Shown: positions 8,639-17,406, counted from the first letter of the stretch. The stretch: DNA of 64,000 nt from GCA-002733465 sp965230525 (GCA_965230525.1 OZ246008.1:930001-994000), one strand, 5' to 3'. Made by a program: numbers and translations. The notes: generated by a model not told the origin, from the letters alone.

Positions 8639-9199
8639 ATGAAAAATGAACATTATAAAATTCCTGAAAACTGTGATTTTAGTAAAATTTACAATGCGAA
8701 TTCAGAAGAAAATCAATGCTCACCAAAACTAAACGACAAGTTCTTTAGTGAATTTTCTGGAATTCTAATTAATGCACCCAAAATAGTAGAATGGCCAAAG
8801 AATGTTCATTTAAAGGATTATTATCCAAGGCCATCAGGCACATCTTATGGGCCGCTAAGATTGATGGTCGCAGGTTTGATCCGGACGCAATATAAAACTC
8901 TTGGTCTAAATGGTGATACTAGCGAAGCCGTAGCATTGGTGGCTATTAACCAAGAGACCAAAGCTATACTCTCAGCAAGAATGCCTAGACCAGATTTTGA
9001 TTTACCACCAGATTTTGAAAACGAAAGTCCTGAAAGAACTCGAAATGAAGCCGAATTAAACGCACTAATTACAAATCACTTTAATTTTGATTTAGTTCAT
9101 GACTTAGGATTACCGATAGCGGAAGCTAATTATCAGGTTTATGCTACTCTTGGAGCAATGAAGTCAAATGTGGTGGAAGTTAAAACTGTTATCAAATAA
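8639..9199 (+). CDS. family A putative immunity protein, copy 3
   Basis: A 187-aa third member of family A: core YKIPENCDF...ENQCSP, FSGILINAP, GPLRLMVAGLIRTQYKTLGL, and the end YQVYATLGAMKSN. It is closer to copy 1 than to copy 2. The ATG at 8639 aligns with the core start of the other copies. Upstream in the same frame a hydrophobic stretch (KIFLFCALFASKAS, about 8585-8626) looks like a signal peptide, but no ATG or GTG precedes it; only a TTG at 8606 inside it is available. So either a rare start codon is used or the export signal is decaying. It closes the co-directional run begun at 2325. Confidence 0.65.
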   Translation: MKNEHYKIPENCDFSKIYNANSEENQCSPKLNDKFFSEFSGILINAPKIVEWPKNVHLKDYYPRPSGTSYGPLRLMVAGLIRTQYKTLGLNGDTSEAVALVAINQETKAILSARMPRPDFDLPPDFENESPERTRNEAELNALITNHFNFDLVHDLGLPIAEANYQVYATLGAMKSNVVEVKTVIK

Positions 9200-9217
9200 C
9201 CTTTATTTGCGTCTTCT

Positions 9218-9736
9218 TTAGAACTTCTTTAACCTTATTTTCGAATCTTTCACATTGATACTATTCGAAGTGAACTCAAGATACTTTGCAGTTAATTCGA
9301 TATTTCCAAGCACATCTTCCAGAGCATCTTTAAAATAAACATCATCTACAGCTATGCTAAATTTCTCGGTTACTATTTGATCACATGGCTTTTGAGAGTA
9401 TTCATCATATACTTGATTACCATCCCAAGAAATAGACAAATGATTATCAATTGATTCATACTCTTGTCCACTTTCAAGATTCTTAATAGTAAACATAATG
9501 GTTTCTGGAAATTGAGACCAAATGGCATATTGACTGCCGCAATTAACAAAAACTGAAAAACTTCCTTCAATCCTCAGTTTATTCTTATCATTTGCTGCAT
9601 CATGGCTTAATTGAATTCTTAGTCCTTGAGTTTGGTTCATTCTTTCCTTTCCATTTACTTCACTAGTGTATGAGTATATTAGTGTCAGTAGAGCTAACGG
9701 TAGAACCAACGACGTTTTGTCTCTAAAATGATTCAT
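9218..9736 (-). CDS. secreted beta-rich protein related to families A/B
   Basis: A 172-aa product on the strand opposite to the array, convergent with copy A3 (18 bases between stops). The N-terminus from the ATG at 9736 is a signal peptide (charged start, then LVLPLALLTLIYSY). The mature part alternates short beta-strands, carries two Cys, and ends with ELTAKYLEFTSNSINVK, matching the terminal strand pattern of A (SN-I-I) and B (TSN-L-V). I read it as a distant, exported member of the same superfamily. A start eight codons upstream (9760) is possible but places acidic residues before the signal. Confidence 0.6.
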   Translation of the reverse strand: MNHFRDKTSLVLPLALLTLIYSYTSEVNGKERMNQTQGLRIQLSHDAANDKNKLRIEGSFSVFVNCGSQYAIWSQFPETIMFTIKNLESGQEYESIDNHLSISWDGNQVYDEYSQKPCDQIVTEKFSIAVDDVYFKDALEDVLGNIELTAKYLEFTSNSINVKDSKIRLKKF

Positions 9737-9844
9737 TGTTTCTGAATCCTCAAAACTCATTTATTAACCCATTAAGCGCTATGGCGACTTGATTTTCAAT
9801 TATATGTCACAATTAAAGTTATCTCGACTTTAACGGGAACTTCT

Positions 9845-10663
9845 ATGTCTCCACTTATAATTATCGGCTTGGCCGTTGTGGGTTTGATTGGCTATATACT
9901 TTTTAAGCCAAGATGGATTGAATCTAAACGCAATCAAATCAAATCGCAGCCCTTTCCTAAAGAGTGGCGATCCATTCTTAAGCGAAACGTTCCCTTTTTC
10001 TATTCAATGCCCGCAGATTTGCAACTTCAACTTAAGCAACACGTTTTAGTGTTCTTGCAAGAAAAGACGTTCTACGGATTTGAAGGGATTGAAATAAACG
10101 ATGAAATTAGAGTCACAATCGCAGCACAGGCCTGTTTGTTACTACTTAATCGAAAAACTAATTATTACCCCAAGCTGAAATCGATTTACGTTTATCCTGC
10201 CGCGTTTATCACTCGACATGCCACTCATGATTCTGCTGGCGTGTTACAGAATCAAGCAAGAGTTTTAAGTGGTGAGTCTTGGGAATTAGGTAAAGTGATA
10301 CTTTCTTGGAAAGACAGCCAGCATGGTGCACAAGTTTTTAACGATGGGCACAACGTGGTGATTCACGAATTTGCTCATCAGTTAGATCAAGAGACCGGGA
10401 TCGCTAACGGCGCGCCCTTCTTGAAACATAAAAACAAACAGTGTTGGTCACAGGTTCTATCGAAAGAGTTTGAAGAGTTACAGCGTAAGGCGCAACGAGG
10501 CGAGGATTCATTGCTTGATCATTATGGCGCAACAAACCCCGCAGAATTCTTCGCGGTTGCTAGTGAAGTGTTTTTTGAGCGGCCACAAGCCATGCAGCGA
10601 CAGCATTCTGCGTTGTACCAGCAATTACAAGGGTTTTATCATATAAACCCTGCTATTTGGTAA
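9845..10663 (+). CDS. mtfA: MtfA-like zinc peptidase (M90 family)
   Basis: A 272-aa protein with an N-terminal membrane segment (residues 3-20) and the MtfA/M90 signature: zinc motif HEFAHQLD with His174, Glu175 and His178, plus the downstream NPAEFFAVASEVFFE helix that supplies the third ligand. In E. coli, MtfA is a cytosolic aminopeptidase that binds the repressor Mlc. Homologues with an N-terminal anchor are common in other gammaproteobacteria. The gene stands alone between the immunity-like cluster and a small unknown gene. I use the symbol for the family; no Mlc partner is in view. Confidence 0.85.
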   Translation: MSPLIIIGLAVVGLIGYILFKPRWIESKRNQIKSQPFPKEWRSILKRNVPFFYSMPADLQLQLKQHVLVFLQEKTFYGFEGIEINDEIRVTIAAQACLLLLNRKTNYYPKLKSIYVYPAAFITRHATHDSAGVLQNQARVLSGESWELGKVILSWKDSQHGAQVFNDGHNVVIHEFAHQLDQETGIANGAPFLKHKNKQCWSQVLSKEFEELQRKAQRGEDSLLDHYGATNPAEFFAVASEVFFERPQAMQRQHSALYQQLQGFYHINPAIW

Positions 10664-10800
10664 CCCCTGTTAACATCCGTTCACATTCTGAAATGAATAA
10701 AGGTAGAGTTTGTGCGTTGCCTATCGGTAGACTAGTCATCATGCTACAAAAGATGCATTGACTATTTTTTAATAGCGACAAAGTTTAGAGGGGGCTTTAA

Positions 10801-11190
10801 ATGCAATCATTTTCCATTCCGGTCAAATTAGCGGACAGCTTAGAAGGGTTTGCGGAGTCTAAAGGGCTGCTAAGCGTAAAAAATGAGATTATCAAAATTC
10901 AATTTCAAACCGTCGACGCAATTTTAGGTGTTGTTAAATCGGGGCTTAATGAGGTTGAAATTCCACTGTCTCACTTGTTGGAATTAAGTTACAAGAAAAG
11001 TCTTTTCGGTAACAAGCTGATCTTAAAAGTCGATGATTTACGCGTAATCGAAAAGCTTCCCGAATGTAATAATAATGAAGTGGTCCTATCTATCGCACGT
11101 AAAGATATTGATGATGCCATTGATTTTGTAAGAGCAATAAAGATGGATATTTCTGAAAAGGAATATCAAGAAGCGCTTAAACAAGCTTAA
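10801..11190 (+). CDS. hypothetical protein, 129 aa
   Basis: No family recognised. The soluble 129-aa protein has no signal peptide or membrane segment. It is rich in short amphipathic strands (residues 25-90), including the LVKVDD-like strand of a possible PH-like barrel (FGNKLILKVDDLRVI), followed by one long C-terminal helix (DDAIDFVRAIKMDISEKEYQEAL). That strands-plus-helix order suggests a bacterial PH-like or similar domain, which is inference. The ATG at 10801 is preceded by a strong GAGGGGG. It has its own upstream gap of 137 bases and is followed by a repeat element, so it is probably monocistronic. Confidence 0.7.
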   Translation: MQSFSIPVKLADSLEGFAESKGLLSVKNEIIKIQFQTVDAILGVVKSGLNEVEIPLSHLLELSYKKSLFGNKLILKVDDLRVIEKLPECNNNEVVLSIARKDIDDAIDFVRAIKMDISEKEYQEALKQA

Positions 11191-11199
11191 TTTCAATCT

Positions 11200-11275
11200 A
11201 AAGACCGACCTTCATAAAGAAGCGAATTAGCTGAGGGTCGGACTGCGCTCCGCTACTAATCCAGATCAACCCTGC
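11200..11275. repeat. dispersed intergenic repeat, partial copy (TCTAAAGACCGAC / GTCGGACT)
   Basis: The stretch contains TCTAAAGACCGACCTTC and, about 40 bases on, GGTCGGACTGCGCTCCG. Both boundary motifs recur in the gaps at 15690-15775 and 19381-19555. The inverted ends (GACCGAC and GTCGGAC) make it a REP-like element rather than a terminator, since no T-run follows. This copy is the shortest and most diverged. Confidence 0.5.
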
Positions 11276-11456
11276 TTGAGTGCGCTCGTTTTCTACGGAA
11301 AGCCATTCCTCATATCAATAAATTTCATCGGGTTTCAAAGACTTACGCATAGAATTTAATACGATTATCCGTTACATTAAGCCAGCTAAAAGAATTTATA
11401 AGACTCTAGCAGCAGTATTGTCATAACCAATTAAAACGAATCAATGGAGCTCGCTA

Positions 11457-13421
11457 ATGAAACCGACACGTACATTGTTACTTACGGGGTCGCTACTGAC
11501 CTTACTAGTCAGCGGCTGTAAGCCTTCGGAGCAAGATGCTTCGTCCGCAACTGAAAAAGTCGCTGAAGTAGCCAAACAAGCTGTACCAACCCAAGAAAAG
11601 CAGGTGTCTGTACCGTTTAAAGAGTATTCGGCTGAAGATTTCTTTAAAACTACCACGGTATTTGGCTCTTCAATAAACCATGATGCCACCGCAGTTCTGG
11701 TGACAAGCGACCAAACTGGGGTTTTTAATGCTTACAAATATCCACTTGACGGAAGTCCTACAACGCAACTAACTGACTCAAAAACTGATGCAATATACGG
11801 CGTTAGTTGGTTCCCAAAAGATGAGCGAATTCTTTACACCTCAGACCAAGGCGGTAATGAATTAAATCACCTATTTGTTAGAGAAATCGATGGTACTACC
11901 AAAGATCTAACGCCTGGAGAGAATCTTAAGGCTAGTTTTTACGGCTGGTTAGAGGACGACAGCGGCTTTTTTGTCGCGACAAATGAAAGGGATCCCAAAG
12001 CCTTTGACCTTTACCGCTACTCAATTAAAGATTATCAACGAGAGATGGTTTATAAAAATACTGACAACCTCTCGCTTGATACGGTCAGCCCTAATGGTCA
12101 ATGGTTAGTACTCAATCGAAACATAAGTAATGCAGATTCTAATCTATATTTGATAGATCTTTATAGTAAAGAAAAATCGCCAGAACTTATTACCGAGCAC
12201 ACTGGAAATGTAAGTCACAATGCTTACACTTTTACGCCAGATAGCCAGCAGCTGATTTATGCCACCAATGAATTTGGAGAGTTTAATCAAGCGTGGAGCT
12301 TAAAGCTTGCCGATAAGTCTAAATCAATGTTTTACCAAGCTAACTGGGATGTATCCTTTGTTTATTTTTCTGATGATGGAAAATATAGGGTTGTTGGAAT
12401 TAATGACGACGGGCAAACACGAATTGATATTGCGGAAGTTGCCACCGGTAAAAGTATTTCACTGCCTAAATTACCAGCCGGTGATCTAAGAGGGGTTAAT
12501 TTTTCTGATGATAGTCAACGCATGGTTTTCTATATTAACTCTGATACATCGCCATCCAATCTTTATAGCTACCAAATTGGTTCAAACTCGGCAAAACGTT
12601 TGACCTCTTCTTTAAATCCAGAAATGGATGAGTCTCATCTAGTCGCTAGTGAAGTGAGACGTTTTAAAAGTTTTGATGGCTTGGAAATTCCCGGCATTTT
12701 GTATAAACCAAAACAAGCGAACGCGGACGCTAAAGTACCAGCATTAGTTTGGGTTCATGGTGGGCCTGGAGGACAATCTCGTAAAGGTTATCGCGCAGCT
12801 ATTCAACACTTAGTCAATCAAGGTTACGCCATTTTTGCCGTCAATAATCGCGGTTCGTCGGGTTACGGTAAAACATTTTTTCATCTTGATGATAAAAAGC
12901 ACGGTGAAGATGATTTGCAAGATATTGTCTATGGCAAAAAGTATCTACAAACTTTAAATTGGGTTAATCCAGAAAAAATTGGCATTATCGGTGGTAGCTA
13001 CGGCGGCTACATGACTATGGCGGGAATGGCGTTTACCGATGAGTTTGAAGTTGGTATTAATATATTTGGTGTTACTAACTGGAAAAGAACACTAGAAAGC
13101 ATACCACCTTGGTGGGAAGCATTTAAAAAAGCCTTGTATGATGAAATGGGTGACCCCGCAACTGATTCCGATCGACATTATGCAATTTCTCCTTTATTTC
13201 ATGCCGATAAAATAAAAAATCCGGTTTTAATCGTTCAAGGGGCTAACGACCCACGGGTTCTTCAAGTCGAAAGCGACGAAATGGTTGAAGCAATCCGTAA
13301 AAATGGAGTCGAGGTAGAGTATGTTCTATTTCCAGATGAAGGCCATGGTTTCCGTAAGAAAGTTAATCGAATTACGGCCTCTAAAGCCTACGTTGAGTTT
13401 TTAGATAAGCATCTAAAATAG
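11457..13421 (+). CDS. S9 family prolyl oligopeptidase-type lipoprotein peptidase
   Basis: A 654-aa serine peptidase. The N-terminus is a lipoprotein signal with lipobox LVSGC (Cys21), followed by an acidic linker. Residues ~60-390 are TolB/WD40-like propeller repeats (several DD-G and SPDGQ-like turns) and ~410-654 is the alpha/beta-hydrolase catalytic domain. The triad is complete: Ser514 in GGSYGGY, Asp598 in NDPRV, His630 in EGHGF. S9 enzymes of this kind remove dipeptides or cleave short peptides; being lipid-anchored, it should work on peptides in the periplasm or at the outer membrane. The start ATG fits the signal peptide. Confidence 0.9.
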   Translation: MKPTRTLLLTGSLLTLLVSGCKPSEQDASSATEKVAEVAKQAVPTQEKQVSVPFKEYSAEDFFKTTTVFGSSINHDATAVLVTSDQTGVFNAYKYPLDGSPTTQLTDSKTDAIYGVSWFPKDERILYTSDQGGNELNHLFVREIDGTTKDLTPGENLKASFYGWLEDDSGFFVATNERDPKAFDLYRYSIKDYQREMVYKNTDNLSLDTVSPNGQWLVLNRNISNADSNLYLIDLYSKEKSPELITEHTGNVSHNAYTFTPDSQQLIYATNEFGEFNQAWSLKLADKSKSMFYQANWDVSFVYFSDDGKYRVVGINDDGQTRIDIAEVATGKSISLPKLPAGDLRGVNFSDDSQRMVFYINSDTSPSNLYSYQIGSNSAKRLTSSLNPEMDESHLVASEVRRFKSFDGLEIPGILYKPKQANADAKVPALVWVHGGPGGQSRKGYRAAIQHLVNQGYAIFAVNNRGSSGYGKTFFHLDDKKHGEDDLQDIVYGKKYLQTLNWVNPEKIGIIGGSYGGYMTMAGMAFTDEFEVGINIFGVTNWKRTLESIPPWWEAFKKALYDEMGDPATDSDRHYAISPLFHADKIKNPVLIVQGANDPRVLQVESDEMVEAIRKNGVEVEYVLFPDEGHGFRKKVNRITASKAYVEFLDKHLK

Positions 13422-13428
13422 TTCTTAT

Positions 13429-13461
13429 GACTGCTAGCGCAATTTAAATGCGTTAGTAGTC
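13429..13461. terminator. inverted repeat between peptidase genes
   Basis: GACTGCTAGCGC and GCGTTAGTAGTC form a 12-bp stem with a 9-base loop; the two mismatches are G-U pairs in RNA. It lies eight bases after the S9 peptidase stop. No T-run follows, so it may be a weak terminator, an mRNA-stabilising stem or an attenuator before the next gene. Confidence 0.4.
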
Positions 13462-13494
13462 AACTCCTCCTTAATCAATACAATAAAGGTTGCC

Positions 13495-15183
13495 ATGAAT
13501 ATCCTCACAAAAAGTTCCATAAAACAATCAATAAAACTTTTATTCACTTTAATCTTTCTGACGGGAGCCAATTACAGCTTAGCAATCTCCAATGATTATC
13601 AAGGCCTGACCGAATTGTTTAAGCAATGGCGTGCCTTTGAAGTGCCACCGCTTTATAAGGGTGCACCGGATTATCGTCAACAGACCTTTAACAAACGATA
13701 CAAAGAGTTTGAGGCAATTCGCGCTAAACTTTTAGCAATTGATAAGAAAAGTTGGCCAATTAATCATAAAGTAGACTGGTTTATCTTGTGGGCCGAGCTA
13801 AATGGTTATGAGTTCAACCACAAAGTTTTAAAACCATGGCAACGAGACCCAGCGTTTTATAAATCAGTTTGGACTTATCGAAGTGATGTACCTGCACATG
13901 AAGGACCTACTCATCACGGCGTAACAGAACTATGGACCTACCAATTTCCACTCTCGGCAAAAGAACAAAAGCGATTGATATCCGATTTAGAAAAAATCGC
14001 TCCTATTAACGAACAAGCCAAAACAAATTTGACAGGAAACGCGGCAGAGTTATGGCAAGCAGGCATTCGTGATATTCGAACTCAAGTTCAAGTTCTCAAA
14101 CAACTTAAAAACAAAATTTCTAATTTGGATAACAAAAAGCTTCATAAGCTGGTGGATGACGCCACAAAATCGAGTGAAGACTTTGCTGCTTGGTTGAGCA
14201 AAGAGTCAGTTAACAAAACCGGTCCCTCGGGCATAGGACAGCAATATTACACTTGGTATATGAACAATGTTCATTTAGTACCTTTAAATTGGCAAGAAGA
14301 AGTCACCATACTAAAACGAGAGCTTGATCGCTCATGGTCAACACTTAAACTGGAAGAGCATCGCAATCGAAAATTACCAGAGTTGATCCCTGCTGCTAAT
14401 GAAGCTGAGTACAATGCGCTAGCTAAGCGCTCTGCAAAGAACTTTATCGCTTTTTTACGCGACCAAGAAATTGTCACAGTAGCTGATTACTTTGAGCCCG
14501 CTCTTAATGAACATTTAGGTCAGTTTGTACCAGCCAATAAGCGAAACTTTTTCTGGATTGGTGCACATCTCGACCCAACCCCACTCTATTCCCATTTTTA
14601 CCATTGGTTTGAGTTGGCTCGCATGGATAATACCCCTCATAAAAGCCCAATTCGACGCGAAGCATTACTCTATAACATTTTTGATAGTCGCAATGAAGGC
14701 ACAGCAACCGCGGTAGAGGAAATGTTTATGCATGCTGGACTTTATGATGACAATCCGCGAGTGAGAGAAATTGTTTGGATAATGATCGCACAACGCGCCG
14801 CGCGTGGGCTAGGTTCGTTATACGCTCACGCAAATCAAATGACCATGGAACAAGCCGGTCAAATTCATGCTGACAATACACCCCGTGGCTGGATGAAAGT
14901 CGAGCAAGACCTGCTTATTTTTGAACAACACTTGTACATGAGACAGCCCGGTTATGGTACTAGCTATATCACCGGAAAATATCTACTTGAAAGAACAATG
15001 GCTGATTACGCTATCCAACTTGAAGCTCAAGGGAAAGAATTTCATTTAAGAGAATTTTTTGACCGGTTGAATTCAATAGGCAGTATTCCCATTGCCCTAG
15101 GTCGCTGGGAAATGACTGGGCTAGACGATGAAATAAAATCAATTGTGGAGCGTTATAAGAAATTGGACAGTTTGATCAAGTAA
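13495..15183 (+). CDS. secreted DUF885-like protein
   Basis: A 562-aa, mostly helical protein with a signal peptide (hydrophobic residues 14-30, ending SLA). The C-terminal region matches the end of DUF885 peptidase-like proteins: PGYGTSYITGKYLLER, then a helix and FHLREFFDRLNSIGSIPI. The equivalent of the EGWALY segment reads NEGTATAVEE. The zinc-binding HExxPGHH motif that defines active DUF885 peptidases is not visible, so this may be a non-peptidase member or a distinct subfamily. AAAGG precedes the ATG. It follows the S9 peptidase gene by 73 bases with a stem-loop between, so it could share transcription. Confidence 0.65.
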   Translation: MNILTKSSIKQSIKLLFTLIFLTGANYSLAISNDYQGLTELFKQWRAFEVPPLYKGAPDYRQQTFNKRYKEFEAIRAKLLAIDKKSWPINHKVDWFILWAELNGYEFNHKVLKPWQRDPAFYKSVWTYRSDVPAHEGPTHHGVTELWTYQFPLSAKEQKRLISDLEKIAPINEQAKTNLTGNAAELWQAGIRDIRTQVQVLKQLKNKISNLDNKKLHKLVDDATKSSEDFAAWLSKESVNKTGPSGIGQQYYTWYMNNVHLVPLNWQEEVTILKRELDRSWSTLKLEEHRNRKLPELIPAANEAEYNALAKRSAKNFIAFLRDQEIVTVADYFEPALNEHLGQFVPANKRNFFWIGAHLDPTPLYSHFYHWFELARMDNTPHKSPIRREALLYNIFDSRNEGTATAVEEMFMHAGLYDDNPRVREIVWIMIAQRAARGLGSLYAHANQMTMEQAGQIHADNTPRGWMKVEQDLLIFEQHLYMRQPGYGTSYITGKYLLERTMADYAIQLEAQGKEFHLREFFDRLNSIGSIPIALGRWEMTGLDDEIKSIVERYKKLDSLIK

Positions 15184-15267
15184 AATAATCTTCAATAAAA
15201 CAGCTTGAATCAAGACAGTCTTTCATTGCAAATGCTTAAACAAAAATTATTATTTAGGGAAAAAAAT

Positions 15268-15663
15268 ATGATAAAAAAAATTTCGTCTCACACAGTAGGA
15301 TTATTTTTAATCGGATCTATCATAGCATGTAACAGCCACGAAGGTGAGTTAGATGGTGTGTGGGTATCGAGTAAGAGCCATACTCTTGAAAATGTTTCTA
15401 AGAGTATGACTCTTAGCGATAAACATAAAGCCATCCTTGGAAATCTAGTTGGTAAAATGACGCATAGAATAAAGGGGAATGTTTGGACTTCAACCTATGA
15501 TGGTATTCAATCAGATTCCACTTTTACTATAACCTCTAAAAATGAAAACTGCTATGAATTGCTAATTGAAAGTAACAAAACCGTTCAAGCGTGTTTGTAC
15601 GATGACCAACTGCACCTTCCTTCGGGAATAGCAAACGTTCAAGAGGTTTTCATAAAGCAATAA
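15268..15663 (+). CDS. small putative lipoprotein, unknown function
   Basis: From the ATG at 15268, preceded by AGGG, the product is 131 aa and begins with a lipoprotein signal peptide (MIKKIS..., lipobox SIIAC). The mature part has the WVSSKSHTLE and FTITSKNENCYELLIE strand pattern seen in small beta-barrel lipocalin-like lipoproteins, with two further Cys near the end. A longer reading from a TTG at 15205 would put a charged leader before the signal and is unlikely. No family recognised. It lies downstream of the DUF885-like gene on the same strand. Confidence 0.65.
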   Translation: MIKKISSHTVGLFLIGSIIACNSHEGELDGVWVSSKSHTLENVSKSMTLSDKHKAILGNLVGKMTHRIKGNVWTSTYDGIQSDSTFTITSKNENCYELLIESNKTVQACLYDDQLHLPSGIANVQEVFIKQ

Positions 15664-15689
15664 TCAAAGACGCGTTAATTTTTAAAGTA

Positions 15690-15775
15690 GATCGGACTTC
15701 AGCACGTCGATGAGCTCTGGGGCTTCCCGGAAATATCGATTTTCGAAATTGAGTCCAGTGTCGGTCTAAAGGGTT
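15690..15775. repeat. dispersed intergenic repeat, second copy
   Basis: The order is ATCGGACTTCAG, then GTCGATGA, then GGGGCTTCCCGGAAAT, then AGTCCAGTGTCGGTCTAAAG. The same blocks in the same order occur at 19381-19555. The ends are inverted relative to each other (TCGGAC / GTCGGTC). It lies between two convergent genes. Confidence 0.6.
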
Positions 15776-15783
15776 TGATTTTC

Positions 15784-17253
15784 CTACCTTATATTTGACC
15801 CATTATTTCTCAAAAAATCCACAATAATCGCTAAACCCTGTTGCATTTGTTTTGTCTCCATTGCCGCAAACCCTAACCGCACAAAGCGATTTTGACTTTT
15901 TTCTTTATCTAAATGAAATTGATGTTCAGTTTGTAAATAGATGTCATTGGCTAAGCAATATTTTTCAAGCGCTGTCGCATTATTTTTAATGTCCAACCAA
16001 ATTGCCATGCCGCCCGCTGGAAGTTGGTAATTGAGTTCAATACCTTCATCAATATATTGATCCAAGGCATTCACCAGTGCTGCCCTTCGTTGTTGGTAAG
16101 TTTTTGTCATTCTCCTTAAATGTCTTTCGAATGCGCCATCTTTCATCCATAGTGCGATTGATTCTTGAACTAAATTATTGGGTTTGTGATTGATCACTGC
16201 TCGATAATTTAATAACGCAGGCACTAACGAAGGGTCGACAGCCATACAACCGATACGGCTCCCCGGAAACATAATTTTTGAAAAGGAAGCCAGATAAATC
16301 ACTTGTCCGTTCGGGTCACTTGCAGCCATAGGTGCCAACGGCTGACTGTCGTAATGGAACTCATGGTCATAATCGTCCTCTACAATAATCACACCAAACT
16401 CTGTTGCTAGATTATAAATAGCCATTCGTTCTTCGATTGGCAGGGTGATGGTGGTTGGATATTGATGAAGTGGGGTCAAATATATAAGCTTTACTTTTTT
16501 GCGGACAATGAGCTTTCTTAAATGCTCGACATCGATTCCTGTTGGGTGCTGCTTGATGGCAACCAACTCGGCACCGGCACTTTTAAATGCATTCCAAGCT
16601 GGTCGATAACCAAGTGGTTCAACCGCTACGCGATCACCAGTGTTAAGTAGTAGTTGCGCAACCAGAAAGAGAGCTTCTTGCGTGCCGTTTACCGCTATAA
16701 TTTCTTTATCCGTGATTGAGCGAATTCTTCTAAGGTAAGTTTCTAGTTGTTGAATAAATGACTCTGACCCCTGATTATTACCATAGCCTAAGGAATCAAT
16801 ATTTGGCCGCAGTAAACTTTGATTCATATAATATTTAAATTCCTTGAATGAAAATAAATTCAAGTCTGGCATGCCACCCGCAAAATTATACCGAAACGCG
16901 CTCGTTGGTTTGTTGATTAACAGGGTTTCGAATGCCTTTTTAGTGGGCCAATTAAACCGAGTTTGGGGTTTATCTTTGACTGCGCTTGCTTGGCTTGAAT
17001 CAATTGGCAAAAAAGATACGACGCGGTAATGCTTTCGTTCAATAGATTCTAGCCAACCTTGGGCGATAAGTTCTTGATAGGCAGACATTACAGTATGGCG
17101 ATTGATGTCCAAAGTTCTAGCCAGCTCGCGAGCTGAGGGTAAAGGCTCCTTAGGTTTAAGTTGTCCAGTTTTAATGGCGGTACGTATCGCTGAGGCGATT
17201 TTTAAATAGAGCGAAGCAATGCTGTGGTCGAGCTCCAATATTAACCGACTCAT
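15784..17253 (-). CDS. MocR-type GntR/aminotransferase transcriptional regulator
   Basis: A 489-aa two-domain regulator. Residues ~5-75 form a GntR winged helix (LYLKIASAIRTAIKTGQL, then LPSARELARTL and HTVMSAYQELIAQGWL). The rest is a class I aminotransferase fold with the PLP lysine in SFSKIMFPGSRIG and the IIVEDDYDHEF segment that positions the cofactor. MocR proteins sense PLP or amino acids and regulate a neighbouring operon. Here the GNAT-PaiB-LysE genes diverge from it, an arrangement usual for export or modification of amino-acid-like metabolites. I take the ATG at 17253; a TTG six codons upstream would also fit. Confidence 0.88.
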   Translation of the reverse strand: MSRLILELDHSIASLYLKIASAIRTAIKTGQLKPKEPLPSARELARTLDINRHTVMSAYQELIAQGWLESIERKHYRVVSFLPIDSSQASAVKDKPQTRFNWPTKKAFETLLINKPTSAFRYNFAGGMPDLNLFSFKEFKYYMNQSLLRPNIDSLGYGNNQGSESFIQQLETYLRRIRSITDKEIIAVNGTQEALFLVAQLLLNTGDRVAVEPLGYRPAWNAFKSAGAELVAIKQHPTGIDVEHLRKLIVRKKVKLIYLTPLHQYPTTITLPIEERMAIYNLATEFGVIIVEDDYDHEFHYDSQPLAPMAASDPNGQVIYLASFSKIMFPGSRIGCMAVDPSLVPALLNYRAVINHKPNNLVQESIALWMKDGAFERHLRRMTKTYQQRRAALVNALDQYIDEGIELNYQLPAGGMAIWLDIKNNATALEKYCLANDIYLQTEHQFHLDKEKSQNRFVRLGFAAMETKQMQQGLAIIVDFLRNNGSNIR

Positions 17254-17258
17254 AACGC

Positions 17259-17301
17259 TGGTATAGTCCAATAGTTTAATCTGGTTGTTTCAATTATACC
17301 A
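17259..17301. promoter_or_regulatory. inverted repeat TGGTATA/TATACCA in the MocR-GNAT divergent gap
   Basis: TGGTATA (17259-17265) and TATACCA (17295-17301) flank 29 bases in the gap between the divergent genes. The right half overlaps a minus-strand TATAAT that could be the -10 of the regulator gene. Position and symmetry suit a MocR operator, which is inference. Confidence 0.4.
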
Positions 17302-17406
17302 AAAAGCTGGAGAATAGGCATTTCTATCACCATAAAGCGGCCATTCTCAAACAATAGCGAGAGTTTAGTGACTCTTCTTGAGAAGGATTTGAGTAGGAGT
17401 TGACTT

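Noticed and set aside
2325..9760. Complete type VI secretion locus
   Set aside because: Only DUF2169, thiolase-fold and PAAR-like accessory genes are present; no TssA-M, Hcp, VgrG or ClpV genes are in the window.
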